A stretch of 64,000 nucleotides of DNA, from assembly GCF_015291745.1 (NCBI RefSeq), contig NZ_CP030059.1, forward strand, positions 7,157,501 through 7,221,500, given 5' to 3'. The notes under the pieces are model-generated. The model saw only the letters and a program-made list of their open reading frames with translations. It was not told the DNA's origin and did not search any database. Below, piece after piece: positions 7,969 through 17,252 of the stretch (the first letter of the stretch is position 1; every line of letters starts with the position of its first letter). The stretch comes from Bradyrhizobium sp. CCBAU 53351 (GTDB lineage Bacteria > Pseudomonadota > Alphaproteobacteria > Rhizobiales > Xanthobacteraceae). Both the position numbers and the translations under genes were made by a program.

Positions 7969-9720
7969 ATGGCGATCCGCCGCCGCGATTTCCTGAAGTC
8001 TGCCGGCCTTGCCGCCGCATCGCTCAGCCTGCCGCGGTTTGCGCGTGGCACCGAGGCCGCGAGCCTTTACGACCTCGAGCGGTTCGGCAATGCGCGGATC
8101 CTGCACATCACCGACACGCATGCGCAGCTCAACCCGGTCTATTTCCGCGAGCCCAGCATCAATATCGGCATCGGCGAGATGGCCGGGCGGCCGCCGCATC
8201 TGGTCGGCCGCGCCTTTCTCGACCGTTTCGGCATCCGTTCCGACAGCGCAGATGCCTACGCCTTCACTTGCGTCGAGTTCGAGAAGTCGGCAGGCCGCTT
8301 CGGCAAGCTCGGCGGATTTGCCCATCTGAAGACATTGGTCGACCGCCTGCGTGCCGATGTCGGCGAGAAGCGTTCGCTGCTCCTCGACGGCGGCGATCTC
8401 TGGCAGGGCACCGGGCTTGCCAATGTCATGCAGGGCCGCGACATGGTCGAGGTCGCCAATCTGCTCGGCATCGAAGCGATGACCGGGCATTGGGAATTCA
8501 CCTATGGCGAGCAGGTGCTGCGCGACAATCTCGAGCGCTTCAAGGGCGAGTTCCTGGCGCAGAACGTTTTCCTGACGGAGGAAGCCGCGTTCAACGACGC
8601 CGCCGCCTTCGACAAGGCCAGTGGGCGCGTGTTCAAGCCATCCATGATCAGGGAGATCGGTGGCCACCGCGTCGCGATCGTCGGTCAGGCCTTCCCTTAC
8701 GTGCCGATCGCGCATCCCAAGCGGTTCACGCCGGACTGGACCTTCGGCATCCGCGAGGAGGAATTGCAGAAGCATGTCGATGCCTTGCGCGGCACCGAGA
8801 AGGTCGATGCGGTCATCCTGCTGTCGCACAACGGCATGGATGTCGACCTCAAGCTCGCAAGCCGCGTCACCGGGATCGATGTCATCCTCGGTGGCCACAC
8901 CCATGATGCCGTTCCGCAGCCAATGCCAGTGAAGAACGCCGGCGGCACCACGCTCGTCACCAATGCCGGCTCCAACGGAAAATTCCTCGCCGTGCTCGAT
9001 CTCGCGATCGATAAGGGCAAGGTCAGCGACGTGCACTACCATCTGCTGCCGGTTTATTCCGAGCTGCTGAAGCCCGACCCGGCAATGGCTGAGCTGATCG
9101 GCCGGCTGCGCGCACCGCATGTGGCCGACTGGTCGGCGAAGATCGCAACGCCGGACCGCCTGCTCTATCGCCGCGGCAATTTCTCCGGACCGGTCGACGA
9201 GCTGATCTGCACCGCGCTGCGCGCCGAGCTCGACACCGAGATCGCGCTGTCGCCGGGATTCCGCTGGGGCGTCACCGCGCTGTCCGGCCAGGCGCTGACC
9301 ATGGAGGATCTGCTCGCGGAGACGGCGATCACCTATCCCGAGACTTATGTGCAGGAGATGACGGGCGCAGAGATCAAGGACGTGCTGGAAGACATCTGCG
9401 ACAACCTCTTCAATACCGATCCCTATTACCAGCAGGGCGGCGACATGGTGCGCGCCGGCGGGCTCAGCTACACCTGCACGCCGAACGCCGCGATCGGCAG
9501 CCGCATCTCGGAGCTGAAGCTCAATAGCGGCAAGACGCTCGGCGCCAGCCACCGCTACAAGGTCGCGGGCTGGGCTTCGGTCACCGGCCGGCAGGGCGCT
9601 CCGGTGTGGGACGTGGTCGGCAAATATCTGCGCTCGGGCCGGATGTTTCCGGAACGGCTCGGCTCCGGCGTGACGCTGAGGGGCGTCGAAGACAATCCAG
9701 GCATTACGGGACAGGGATGA
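7969..9720 (+). CDS. soxB: SoxB, thiosulfohydrolase
   Basis: SoxB hydrolyses the terminal sulfone from thiosulfonated SoxY, releasing sulfate. The 583-residue protein begins with a twin-arginine signal (RRRDFLKSAGLAAASL). It shows the metallophosphoesterase motifs of the dimanganese site: ILHITDTHAQ (Asp49, His51), LLLDGGDLWQGTG, MTGHWEFTYG, ILLSHNG and GGHTHDAVP. The C-terminal 5'-nucleotidase-like domain follows. TGHWEFTYG replaces the usual GNHE, which is characteristic of SoxB. I chose the ATG at 7969 because it opens the signal; the frame extends 32 codons further up into the repeat. The next gene overlaps its stop. Confidence 0.95.
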   Translation: MAIRRRDFLKSAGLAAASLSLPRFARGTEAASLYDLERFGNARILHITDTHAQLNPVYFREPSINIGIGEMAGRPPHLVGRAFLDRFGIRSDSADAYAFTCVEFEKSAGRFGKLGGFAHLKTLVDRLRADVGEKRSLLLDGGDLWQGTGLANVMQGRDMVEVANLLGIEAMTGHWEFTYGEQVLRDNLERFKGEFLAQNVFLTEEAAFNDAAAFDKASGRVFKPSMIREIGGHRVAIVGQAFPYVPIAHPKRFTPDWTFGIREEELQKHVDALRGTEKVDAVILLSHNGMDVDLKLASRVTGIDVILGGHTHDAVPQPMPVKNAGGTTLVTNAGSNGKFLAVLDLAIDKGKVSDVHYHLLPVYSELLKPDPAMAELIGRLRAPHVADWSAKIATPDRLLYRRGNFSGPVDELICTALRAELDTEIALSPGFRWGVTALSGQALTMEDLLAETAITYPETYVQEMTGAEIKDVLEDICDNLFNTDPYYQQGGDMVRAGGLSYTCTPNAAIGSRISELKLNSGKTLGASHRYKVAGWASVTGRQGAPVWDVVGKYLRSGRMFPERLGSGVTLRGVEDNPGITGQG

Positions 9721-10175
9721 GGCGCGCGCAGATCCTCTCCGCGATGATGCTGGCGCTGCTCGCCTTCGCCGCCGTCTCGCCGGCCTCGGCACAACAGGTG
9801 CCGCTGCAGGACAAGCCGTTCGCCGAGCACAGGATCGTGCTGCAGCTCTCCGACGGCGATGCCAGGAAGCAGGCGCTGGTGCTGAGCGTCGCCAACAACC
9901 TGCTGAAGGCCTACGACCCCGACAAGATCTCGGTCGAAGTGGTGGCGTTCGGCCCCGGCATCGAGCTCCTGCTGTCCGGCAACGAGCGTCGCAAGCAGGT
10001 CGAAAGCCTGATCGCGCAAGGCGTGCGCTTCGACATCTGTCTCAACACGGTGGATACGATCGAGCGCGAGACAGGCAAGCGGCCGGAGTTCATTCCCGCG
10101 GCGACGCCGGTGCAGGTGGGCGTCGGGCAGATCCTGTTCCTGGCGGAGAACGGGTACACATTGGTGCGGCCGTAG
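9717..10175 (+). CDS. DsrE-like secreted protein of the sox operon
   Basis: The 152-residue product has a signal peptide (ILSAMMLALLAFAAVSPASA) and a compact alpha/beta domain. It contains LQLSDGDARKQALVLSVANN, VEVVAFGPGIELLL and GVRFDICLNTV, the pattern of DsrE/DsrF-like sulfur-relay proteins. A cysteine near residue 105 (DICLNTV) sits where DsrE-family proteins carry their reactive cysteine. The ATG overlaps the soxB stop (ATGA), so it is translated with the operon. A role in handling persulfide or polysulfide in the periplasm is inference from fold and context. Confidence 0.75.
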   Translation: MRRAQILSAMMLALLAFAAVSPASAQQVPLQDKPFAEHRIVLQLSDGDARKQALVLSVANNLLKAYDPDKISVEVVAFGPGIELLLSGNERRKQVESLIAQGVRFDICLNTVDTIERETGKRPEFIPAATPVQVGVGQILFLAENGYTLVRP

Positions 10176-10218
10176 GGCTGTCTGACCGTCCCCACAGTGT
10201 AACGCCCCCATTCGAGGG

Positions 10219-10341
10219 CATTCCCCGCGCAGGCGGGGAATCCAGTCCTTCGCAGCACCTCCGTATCCCACTTCGGCCTCCGCAATAACGGACCGCCGGC
10301 CCCCTGTGCGCAATTGCGCACCAGGCGGGGAATGATAACAC
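10219..10341. repeat. Composite interspersed repeat after the sox operon
   Basis: TTCCCCGC (10221-10228) and GCGGGGAA (10233-10240) form a perfect hairpin with a GCAG loop. A second AGGCGGGGAAT copy lies at about 10324-10334. The block fills the gap between the DsrE-like gene and the persulfide dioxygenase operator, and may also act as a transcription end for the sox genes. Confidence 0.65.
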
Positions 10342-10358
10342 ACAACAATAATCTTCCA

Positions 10359-10384
10359 TATTTTGCTCGCCTCGCAGCAAAATA
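10359..10384. promoter_or_regulatory. Inverted repeat, candidate operator of the persulfide dioxygenase gene
   Basis: TATTTTGCT (10359-10367) and its exact complement AGCAAAATA (10376-10384) are separated by eight bases. A TAGAAT box at 10410-10415 may be the -10 element of the gene starting at 10450, which would put the repeat just upstream of the -35 position. ArsR-family persulfide sensors use inverted repeats of this geometry, but no regulator gene lies nearby. Confidence 0.45.
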
Positions 10385-10449
10385 CTTCTCTCTCCGACCC
10401 CTGTTGTAGTAGAATCCTCGACATCAGTTCCACTGCCGGACCTCCTGCC

Positions 10450-11487
10450 ATGATCTTCCGTCAGCTCTTCGACAGCGTTTCGGGCACCTACAGCTATCTC
10501 CTTGCCAGCCGTCCCGGCGGCGAGGCGCTGATCCTCGATCCCGTGCTGGAGAAGGTCGACCGCTACTGCCAATTGCTGCGCGAGCTCGACCTCAAGCTCG
10601 TCAAGGCGGTCGATACCCATCTGCATGCCGACCACGTCACCGGCCTCGCCGAGCTGCGCGACCGCACCCATTGCATGACGGTGATGGGCGACCAGACCAA
10701 GGCCGACGTCGTGGCGATGCGGGTCGCCGACGGCGACAAGGTGACGATCGAGGGCCTGTCGCTCGACGTGATGTACACGCCCGGCCACACCGACGATTCC
10801 TATTCGTATCTGATGGGCGACCGCGTCTTCACCGGCGATACGCTGCTGATCCGCGGCACCGGTCGCACCGACTTCCAGAACGGCTCGTCGCGCGCGCAAT
10901 ACGACTCGATCTTCAACCGGCTGCTCAAGCTGCCTGATGAGACGATGGTATTCCCTGCGCACGACTACAAGGGCGACACGGTCTCCACGATCGGCGAGGA
11001 GAAACGCTACAACCCGCGCCTCCAGGTGCGCTCGGTCGACGAATATATCGAGCTGATGGCCAATCTGAAGCTGCCCAATCCGAAGATGATGGACGTGGCG
11101 GTGCCCGCCAACATGTATGTCGGCCTGCATCAGGAAGAGCTGGAGAAGGAAGGCCGCGCGCTCAGCGCCGTCGAGGCGATTCGTGCGCTCGGCCGGCCCG
11201 ACATCCTCCTGGTCGATCTGCGCGAGGCCAACGAGCGCGCCAAGCACGGCATGCTCGAAGGCGCGCTGCACACGCCCTATCCGTCCGTCGAGGACAGCCT
11301 CAAACCAGGCGGCATGCTGCGCGAGGTCGCGGCCGCGACGGGACGCCGCGTGGTGTTCTTCTGTGCCTTTGGGGAGCGCTCGGCGATGGCGGTGGCGGCC
11401 GCCAAGGCGGCCGGCCTCTCCAACACGGCGCACATTGCCGGCGGCGTGGATGCCTGGAAGAAGGCAGGCGGGCCGCTCGTGCATTGA
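10450..11487 (+). CDS. Persulfide dioxygenase-rhodanese fusion (ETHE1-like)
   Basis: Residues 1-235 are a metallo-beta-lactamase-fold domain with THLHADH, a downstream GHTDDSYSY and FTGDTLLIRGTGRTDFQNG, the signature of ETHE1-type persulfide dioxygenases. Those mononuclear iron enzymes oxidise glutathione persulfide to sulfite. Residues 250-345 are a rhodanese domain (ILLVDLREANERAKHG) whose active-site loop reads FFCAFGERS, with the cysteine as sulfur carrier. Such fusions convert persulfide and sulfite to thiosulfate, the Sox substrate. The 345-residue length fits. The ATG at 10450 opens the conserved MIFRQLFDSVSGTYSYLL; an upstream in-frame ATG at 10363 lies inside the operator-like repeat. 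Cytoplasmic. Confidence 0.92.
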   Translation: MIFRQLFDSVSGTYSYLLASRPGGEALILDPVLEKVDRYCQLLRELDLKLVKAVDTHLHADHVTGLAELRDRTHCMTVMGDQTKADVVAMRVADGDKVTIEGLSLDVMYTPGHTDDSYSYLMGDRVFTGDTLLIRGTGRTDFQNGSSRAQYDSIFNRLLKLPDETMVFPAHDYKGDTVSTIGEEKRYNPRLQVRSVDEYIELMANLKLPNPKMMDVAVPANMYVGLHQEELEKEGRALSAVEAIRALGRPDILLVDLREANERAKHGMLEGALHTPYPSVEDSLKPGGMLREVAAATGRRVVFFCAFGERSAMAVAAAKAAGLSNTAHIAGGVDAWKKAGGPLVH

Positions 11488-11586
11488 CGGGCTTGGCCAA
11501 CGCCACGCGCGGTCCTTGCGCTACGTCAGGGACCGCTCATATTTCCAGGGTAGGATCGGGTGCAGCATCACCATCCGGGACCAGCC

Positions 11587-11769
11587 ATGACCAAGATTTG
11601 CAAACCGGGCGAGCCGCCCAAAATGGCCGAGAAGAACACCGTCGAGAAGAAGCCGGCAGACAACAAGGCGAAGCTCCCCCCGCCTGCTCTCGATGACGAC
11701 GATTACGAGGACGGCGACATCGCAACGCCCAAACGCGATCGCTACGGTGTGGACGACGAACCGTTGTGA
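11587..11769 (+). CDS. Small acidic hypothetical protein
   Basis: A 60-residue, highly charged protein with no membrane segment. It has a lysine-rich middle (KKPADNKAKLPPP), an acidic stretch (LDDDDYEDGD) and a basic-acidic end (PKRDRYGVDDEPL). It is probably disordered. The ribosome site is weak and I recognise no family, so it could be a spurious reading frame, although the frame shows no other overlapping gene and the gap would otherwise be empty. Confidence 0.5.
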   Translation: MTKICKPGEPPKMAEKNTVEKKPADNKAKLPPPALDDDDYEDGDIATPKRDRYGVDDEPL

Positions 11770-11891
11770 GGGGTGGCCTCAAACTCCGCGGTCGTCGCCA
11801 CCCGCACTACCTGCCATGCGCCTGCGTTCATGGACAAATAACCGCTCTCCCCGATAGTTTCCGCCTCCATCGGGAGTGAAACGGAACTGCA

Positions 11892-13112
11892 ATGGTCGAC
11901 GTTCTCGCCGCACCGCAGCAAGGCAAGGCGGACAGCGCGCTGCGCACGCTGACGGGAATCTCGATCGCGCATTGGGTCAGCCATTTCCATCTGCTGGTCC
12001 TGCCGATGCTGTTCCCGTTCCTCAAAGCGCAGCTCGGCGTCGGCTATATCGAGCTTGGCTTCGCGCTCACCGTGTTCGCCGTGGTGTCGGGGCTGACGCA
12101 GGCGCCGACCGGCTATCTCGTCGACCATTTTGGCGCGCGCAAGATCCTGCTGATCGGGCTGACCCTTGGCGGCTGCGCGCTGATCCTGCTTGGCCTGCAT
12201 CTCAGCTATGTCTCGCTGATCGCCTGCGCCGTGCTGTTGGGTCTCGCCAACAGCGTCTATCACCCCGCGGATTACGCGATCCTCGCCGAGCACATGGACG
12301 AGGCGCGGATGGGCCGCGCCTTCTCTATCCACACCTTTGCCGGCTTTCTCGGCGGCGCGGTGGCGCCCGCGATCGTGGCTGGCCTCGTCACAATGTCCGG
12401 CGGCGTCGGCGCGCTGATCGCGTCCGGCGCGATCGGCATTCTGGTGGCGCTGCTGCTGCTCAGCATGAACATTCCCGACGCCGGCGCCAGCAAGAAGAAG
12501 CCCGGCGCCGAGAACGCGCCGAAGCAAGCCGTCATCACCCCGGCGCTGATCACGCTGACGGCGCTGTTCATGCTGCTCAGCCTGTCGGTCGCCGGCATCA
12601 ACAATTTCGGTGTCGTCGCGCTGATGAGCGGCTACGGGACGTCCTATTCGGCGGCCAACGTCATGCTGACCGCGTTCCTCGGCGCCAGCGCCGCGGGCGT
12701 GCTCGCCGGTGGCTTCCTCGCCGATCATACCGAACGCCACGGTTACGTCGCCGCGGCCTGCTTTGCCGTCAACGCGGCCATCGTGCTGCTGATCGCGCTC
12801 GTGACGCTGCCCGGCTGGATCCTGACCGCTGCGATGACGCTCGCCGGCTTCCTCTCCGGCGTGATCGCTCCCTCGCGCGACATGCTGGTGCGCAACGCCG
12901 CGCCACCGGGCGCAGCGGGCCGCGCCTTCGGCATCGTATCCACCGGCTTCAATCTCGGCGGCATCGTCTCGCCGCTGCTGTTCGGCTGGATCATGGACCA
13001 GAGCGCACCGCACTGGGTGTTCGGCGCGTCGGTGATCTTCATGGTCGCGACCGTGGTGCTGTCGCCGTTCACGGAACGGAAGCGGGAAGCCAACGCGGCG
13101 ACGCAACCCTGA
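11892..13112 (+). CDS. MFS transporter, fosmidomycin-resistance-like
   Basis: A 406-residue carrier with about twelve hydrophobic segments. The opening helix includes ISIAHWVSHFHLLVLPMLFP, a histidine-containing pattern seen in Fsr-type and related alphaproteobacterial carriers. Loop 2-3 has YLVDHFGARKILLIG, MFS motif A. A polar stretch near residues 195-215 (ASKKKPGAENAPK) is the central cytoplasmic loop. It lies 80 bases before the amidohydrolase gene on the same strand and may be co-transcribed with it, possibly importing or exporting an N-acylated amino acid; that is inference. Confidence 0.88.
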   Translation: MVDVLAAPQQGKADSALRTLTGISIAHWVSHFHLLVLPMLFPFLKAQLGVGYIELGFALTVFAVVSGLTQAPTGYLVDHFGARKILLIGLTLGGCALILLGLHLSYVSLIACAVLLGLANSVYHPADYAILAEHMDEARMGRAFSIHTFAGFLGGAVAPAIVAGLVTMSGGVGALIASGAIGILVALLLLSMNIPDAGASKKKPGAENAPKQAVITPALITLTALFMLLSLSVAGINNFGVVALMSGYGTSYSAANVMLTAFLGASAAGVLAGGFLADHTERHGYVAAACFAVNAAIVLLIALVTLPGWILTAAMTLAGFLSGVIAPSRDMLVRNAAPPGAAGRAFGIVSTGFNLGGIVSPLLFGWIMDQSAPHWVFGASVIFMVATVVLSPFTERKREANAATQP

Positions 13113-13192
13113 GCGCACTTCCCCGCGGTTGACACTGCGCAGGCGCGCCTGAAAATGCGCCCAAGCAAAACAACCATTCGGGAAGAAACACC

Positions 13193-14908
13193 ATGAGCAC
13201 CCCTGATCTCGTGATCCGCGGCGGCACCGTCGCGGACGGACGCGGCGGCGAGCTGTTCGAGGCGGACGTCGCCATCACCGGAGGGAAGATCAGCGAGGTC
13301 GGGAAGGTCGCCTCGAAGGGACACGAAGAGATCGACGCACGCGGCAAGCTCGTGACGCCGGGCTTCGTCGACGTGCACACGCATTACGACGGCCAGGTCA
13401 CCTGGAGCCAGGACATCACGCCGTCGTCGCAGAACGGCGTCACCACCGCGATCATGGGCAATTGCGGCGTCGGCTTCGCGCCTTGCAAGCCCGCCGACCA
13501 CACCCGCCTGATCCAGCTCATGGAAGGCGTCGAGGACATTCCCGAGCCGGTGCTGAGCGCCGGCATTCCCTGGGCCTGGGAGAGCTTTCCGGACTACATG
13601 GACTGGCTCGCCAAGCGCGATTTCGACATCGACGTCGGCGCGCAGCTGCCGCATGCCGCGCTGCGGGTCTATGTCATGGGCGAGCGCGGCGCGCGCCGCG
13701 ATCCCTCAACCGCGGAAGACAATGCTGCGATGGCAAGCCTCGCGGGCGAAGCGGTGCGCTCGGGCGCGCTCGGCTTCTCGACCTCGCGCACGCTCAATCA
13801 TCGCACGTCGACCGGCGACTTCACGCCGACGCTGAAGGCCGGCGAGGACGAGCTCACTGCAATTGCCGGCGCCATGCATCGGCAGGGGCGCAGCGTGCTG
13901 CAATTCGTTCTGGATCTCTCCACCATCCACGAAGACCTGCCGATGATGCTGCGGGTGGCGGATGCCACCAAATGCCCGATCTCGTTCTCGATCACGCAGA
14001 ACGACAAGGCGCCAAACCGCTGGCGCCAGACGCTGGACGAGATCAACGCCGCCGCCAGGCGCGGCCTTTCCATCACCGCGCAGATCGCGGCGCGCCCGGT
14101 CGGCCTGCTGTTGGGCCTCGAGCTGTCGCGCAACCCGTTCCAGACCCATCCGAGCTACAAGGCGATCGCGCATCTGCCGCTTGGAGAGAGGCTCGCGCGG
14201 CTGCATCAACCGGAGGTGCGCAAGGCGATCCTGAGCGAGACGGCGACAGCCACCGACGATCCGCTGTTCTTCCGGCCCAACTACGACAAGATGTTCCTGC
14301 TCGGCGATCCCCCCGATTACGAGCAGCCGCCCGAGAACGCATTGGGGCCGCAGGCGCGCAAGCAGGGCCGCCGGCCGGAAGAGTTCGCCTATGACGCGAT
14401 GCTGTCGGACCAGGGCCGCGGCATGCTCTACGTGCCGTTCCTCAACTATGCCGACGGCATTCTCGACGCGACGCGCGAGATGCTGATCGACCCGCAATCG
14501 GTGCCGGGCCTGTCCGACGGTGGCGCGCATTGCGGCATCATCTGCGATGCGAGCTTCCCGACCTATCTCTTGACGCACTGGACGCGCGACCGCACGCGCG
14601 GCGAGAAGCTGTCGATCCCGTTCGTGGTCGCGGCGCAGTCGCGCAAGACCGCGCTGTCGGTCGGCCTGACCGACCGCGGGCTGATCGCGCCCGGCTACAA
14701 GGCCGATGTCAATGTGATCGACTATGACCGCCTGCACCTGCATCCGCCCAAGGTGCACTACGATCTGCCGGTCGGCGGGCGACGGCTGCTGCAGGATGTC
14801 GACGGCTATGATGCCACGATCGTGTCGGGCGTGGTGACGCGGCGGCACGGCGAGGCCACCGGCCGGCGGCCGGGGAAGCTCGTTCGTGGCGCGCAGGGGG
14901 TGAATTAG
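13193..14908 (+). CDS. D-aminoacylase-type amidohydrolase
   Basis: A 571-residue metal-dependent hydrolase of the amidohydrolase superfamily, N-acyl-D-amino-acid deacylase branch. It starts with the small beta-sandwich (LVIRGGTVADGRG), then GFVDVHTHYDGQ with the metal-binding HxH. It continues with GVTTAIMGNCGVGFAPC, a pattern shared by D-aminoacylases and dihydropyrimidinase relatives, a late GLSDGGAHCGIICDAS with the catalytic aspartate, and a closing KADVNVIDYDRL. Length matches the family. A GGGAAGAA ribosome site precedes the ATG at 13193. Likely substrate: N-acylated D-amino acids or a related amide; specificity is not visible. Cytoplasmic. Confidence 0.88.
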   Translation: MSTPDLVIRGGTVADGRGGELFEADVAITGGKISEVGKVASKGHEEIDARGKLVTPGFVDVHTHYDGQVTWSQDITPSSQNGVTTAIMGNCGVGFAPCKPADHTRLIQLMEGVEDIPEPVLSAGIPWAWESFPDYMDWLAKRDFDIDVGAQLPHAALRVYVMGERGARRDPSTAEDNAAMASLAGEAVRSGALGFSTSRTLNHRTSTGDFTPTLKAGEDELTAIAGAMHRQGRSVLQFVLDLSTIHEDLPMMLRVADATKCPISFSITQNDKAPNRWRQTLDEINAAARRGLSITAQIAARPVGLLLGLELSRNPFQTHPSYKAIAHLPLGERLARLHQPEVRKAILSETATATDDPLFFRPNYDKMFLLGDPPDYEQPPENALGPQARKQGRRPEEFAYDAMLSDQGRGMLYVPFLNYADGILDATREMLIDPQSVPGLSDGGAHCGIICDASFPTYLLTHWTRDRTRGEKLSIPFVVAAQSRKTALSVGLTDRGLIAPGYKADVNVIDYDRLHLHPPKVHYDLPVGGRRLLQDVDGYDATIVSGVVTRRHGEATGRRPGKLVRGAQGVN

Positions 14909-14952
14909 GCAGCGGCGCAGATGAGACGCGAAGGCGTATCGACAATCTCGGT

Positions 14953-15079
14953 GTCGTCCCCGCGAACGCGGGGACCCATAACCACAGGAAGAAGTGTGGC
15001 GGAGGATCGCAGCTCGGTACTGCGATCTATCATAACCGAGAGATCACGCGGTATGGGTCCCTGCGTTCGCAGGGACGAC
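14953..15079. repeat. Large interspersed inverted repeat
   Basis: GTCGTCCCCGCGAACG (14953-14968) continues into GGGGACCCATA, and the complementary arm TATGGGTCCCTGCG leads to GGGACGAC ending at 15079. Each arm is itself a small hairpin. The unit lies between two converging genes. A related copy is at 23784-23918. Confidence 0.8.
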
Positions 15080-15104
15080 AGCGGAGTGTGATACCATTAG
15101 TCGC

Positions 15105-16454
15105 CTACGTCGGCGACACCGCACCCTTCAGCGCGCTCGCCTGCGCCGCTGCACCACGCGTCAACCTCGCCTTTTCCGTGTTCGGCCAGAGCAGCAGCAG
15201 GCCGAGCAGGCCGGAGCCGACCATGATCACGGCGTTGATGGTGAAGCCGGTCATGTAGCCGTCGATCGTGCTGCCGGCACGCTGGATCATCGCCCCCATC
15301 ACGGCCGGCGCGACGATTCCGGCCAGCGTGTAGAGCGCGCCGTAGATGGCGAGGATCGCGCCGCGCTGCGACGTCGGCGTGAACTCGCCGAGCATCGGCG
15401 GGCAGACGACATAGATCGCCCCGCACAGGCCCGAGCCGACCACGAGCAGCGCGATCTGCAGGCCCGCGCCCTGGACATGCGGCATCATCGCCAGGATCAG
15501 CCCGCCAATCACCAGCGGCACCGAGCCGAGCACGCCGCGAGCCGCGCGGGTGTTGTAGCCGCGCGCCATCATCACCTGCGAGATCCATCCCGTGAGAATG
15601 ACGATGGTGGCGCCGAACACCCAGGGCAGGATCGAGATGAAGCCGGCCTGGCTCTGCGAGAAGCCGAGCCCCTTGACGATGAACGGCGTGAACCAGGTCA
15701 GGCCGAGCGACAGCGCCCAATAGGCGCCGAAGGTCGCCGCGACGCAGCCGACGAAGGTGCGCGAGGTGAGAAGCTGCAAATAGGGAATCTTCGACTCGGT
15801 CGCGGCCAGGACCTGCGTGTCCTCCAGCGGTCCTTCCTTGCCGAGCGCGAGCCAGGCACAAACCCAGATCAGGCCGACGACGCCGAGCGCGCCGAAGGCA
15901 TAGTGCCAGGAATGATTGACGATGACCCAGTTCAGTGCGGGCACGGCGAGGATCACGCCGAAGGCCGATCCCTGCGACAGGATCGCGGTCGGCAGCGTGC
16001 GCTTCTCGTCGGGAAACCATTTGTAGATCGCGTGCGCGGCGACCGAGAAGGCCGGGCCTTCGCCGGCGCCCAGCACGATGCGGCAGATCAACAGCGTCGT
16101 GAAGGAGACGGTGCCGACCATGGGAAATTGCGCCAGCGCCCAGACCACCGCGAGCGCCAGCAGCACCCAGCGCGTCGGCACCTTGTTGACGATGAAGCCG
16201 ACCACGATCGCGGCGATCGAGAACAGGAAGAAGAACGAGGAGCCGAGCAGGCCGAACTGCTCCGGTGAGAGCTTCAGATCGGTCATGATCGGCACGCCGG
16301 CGAGGCCGACGACGATCTTGTCCGCGAAGTTCACGACCATGAAGAGAAAGAGGAGAAAAGTGACGGTCCAGGCGCCCTTCGGCGTCGGCTTTGCCGAAGC
16401 CTTGGAGTTCCTCGCCGTGCTGCCCGCCGTATCAGGCGTTCCCTGAGCGCTCAT
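15105..16454 (-). CDS. MFS transporter, anion:cation symporter type
   Basis: From the ATG at 16454 the product is 449 residues. After a polar 30-residue tail it carries helix 1 (VTFLLFLFMVVNFADKIVVG), with the NFADK pattern of the anion:cation symporter family (tartrate, glucarate and related organic-acid carriers). The helix 4 region GAGEGPAFSVAAHAIYKWF is also typical of that family. The same frame stays open upstream to 17012, but that part overlaps the ABC ATPase gene on the other strand and is not coding. A GGGGAGA ribosome site precedes the chosen start. An organic anion is the likely substrate. Confidence 0.88.
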   Translation of the reverse strand: MSAQGTPDTAGSTARNSKASAKPTPKGAWTVTFLLFLFMVVNFADKIVVGLAGVPIMTDLKLSPEQFGLLGSSFFFLFSIAAIVVGFIVNKVPTRWVLLALAVVWALAQFPMVGTVSFTTLLICRIVLGAGEGPAFSVAAHAIYKWFPDEKRTLPTAILSQGSAFGVILAVPALNWVIVNHSWHYAFGALGVVGLIWVCAWLALGKEGPLEDTQVLAATESKIPYLQLLTSRTFVGCVAATFGAYWALSLGLTWFTPFIVKGLGFSQSQAGFISILPWVFGATIVILTGWISQVMMARGYNTRAARGVLGSVPLVIGGLILAMMPHVQGAGLQIALLVVGSGLCGAIYVVCPPMLGEFTPTSQRGAILAIYGALYTLAGIVAPAVMGAMIQRAGSTIDGYMTGFTINAVIMVGSGLLGLLLLWPNTEKARLTRGAAAQASALKGAVSPT

Positions 16455-16598
16455 CGTTCTCCCCGCATGTCTTTTTTGGCACTTTTTGATTTGGCCGTCT
16501 TGGGAGCTAACAACGGCTTCGAGACCAACGCAACCCGGCATTTCCGCAGCAAGTGTGCTACGCAACAAGTCCGCTAATTCCGTCCGGCGCCATTCATC

Positions 16599-17248
<650 letters not shown>

Positions 17249-17252
<4 letters not shown>

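Noticed and set aside
7501..9792. 763-codon open frame on the minus strand across soxB
   Set aside because: It is a shadow of soxB with no recognisable motif; SoxB catalytic motifs are intact in the plus-strand frame.
14953..15079. CRISPR-like repeat array
   Set aside because: Only two complementary arms are present, with no regular direct repeats or spacers; it is a single inverted repeat.
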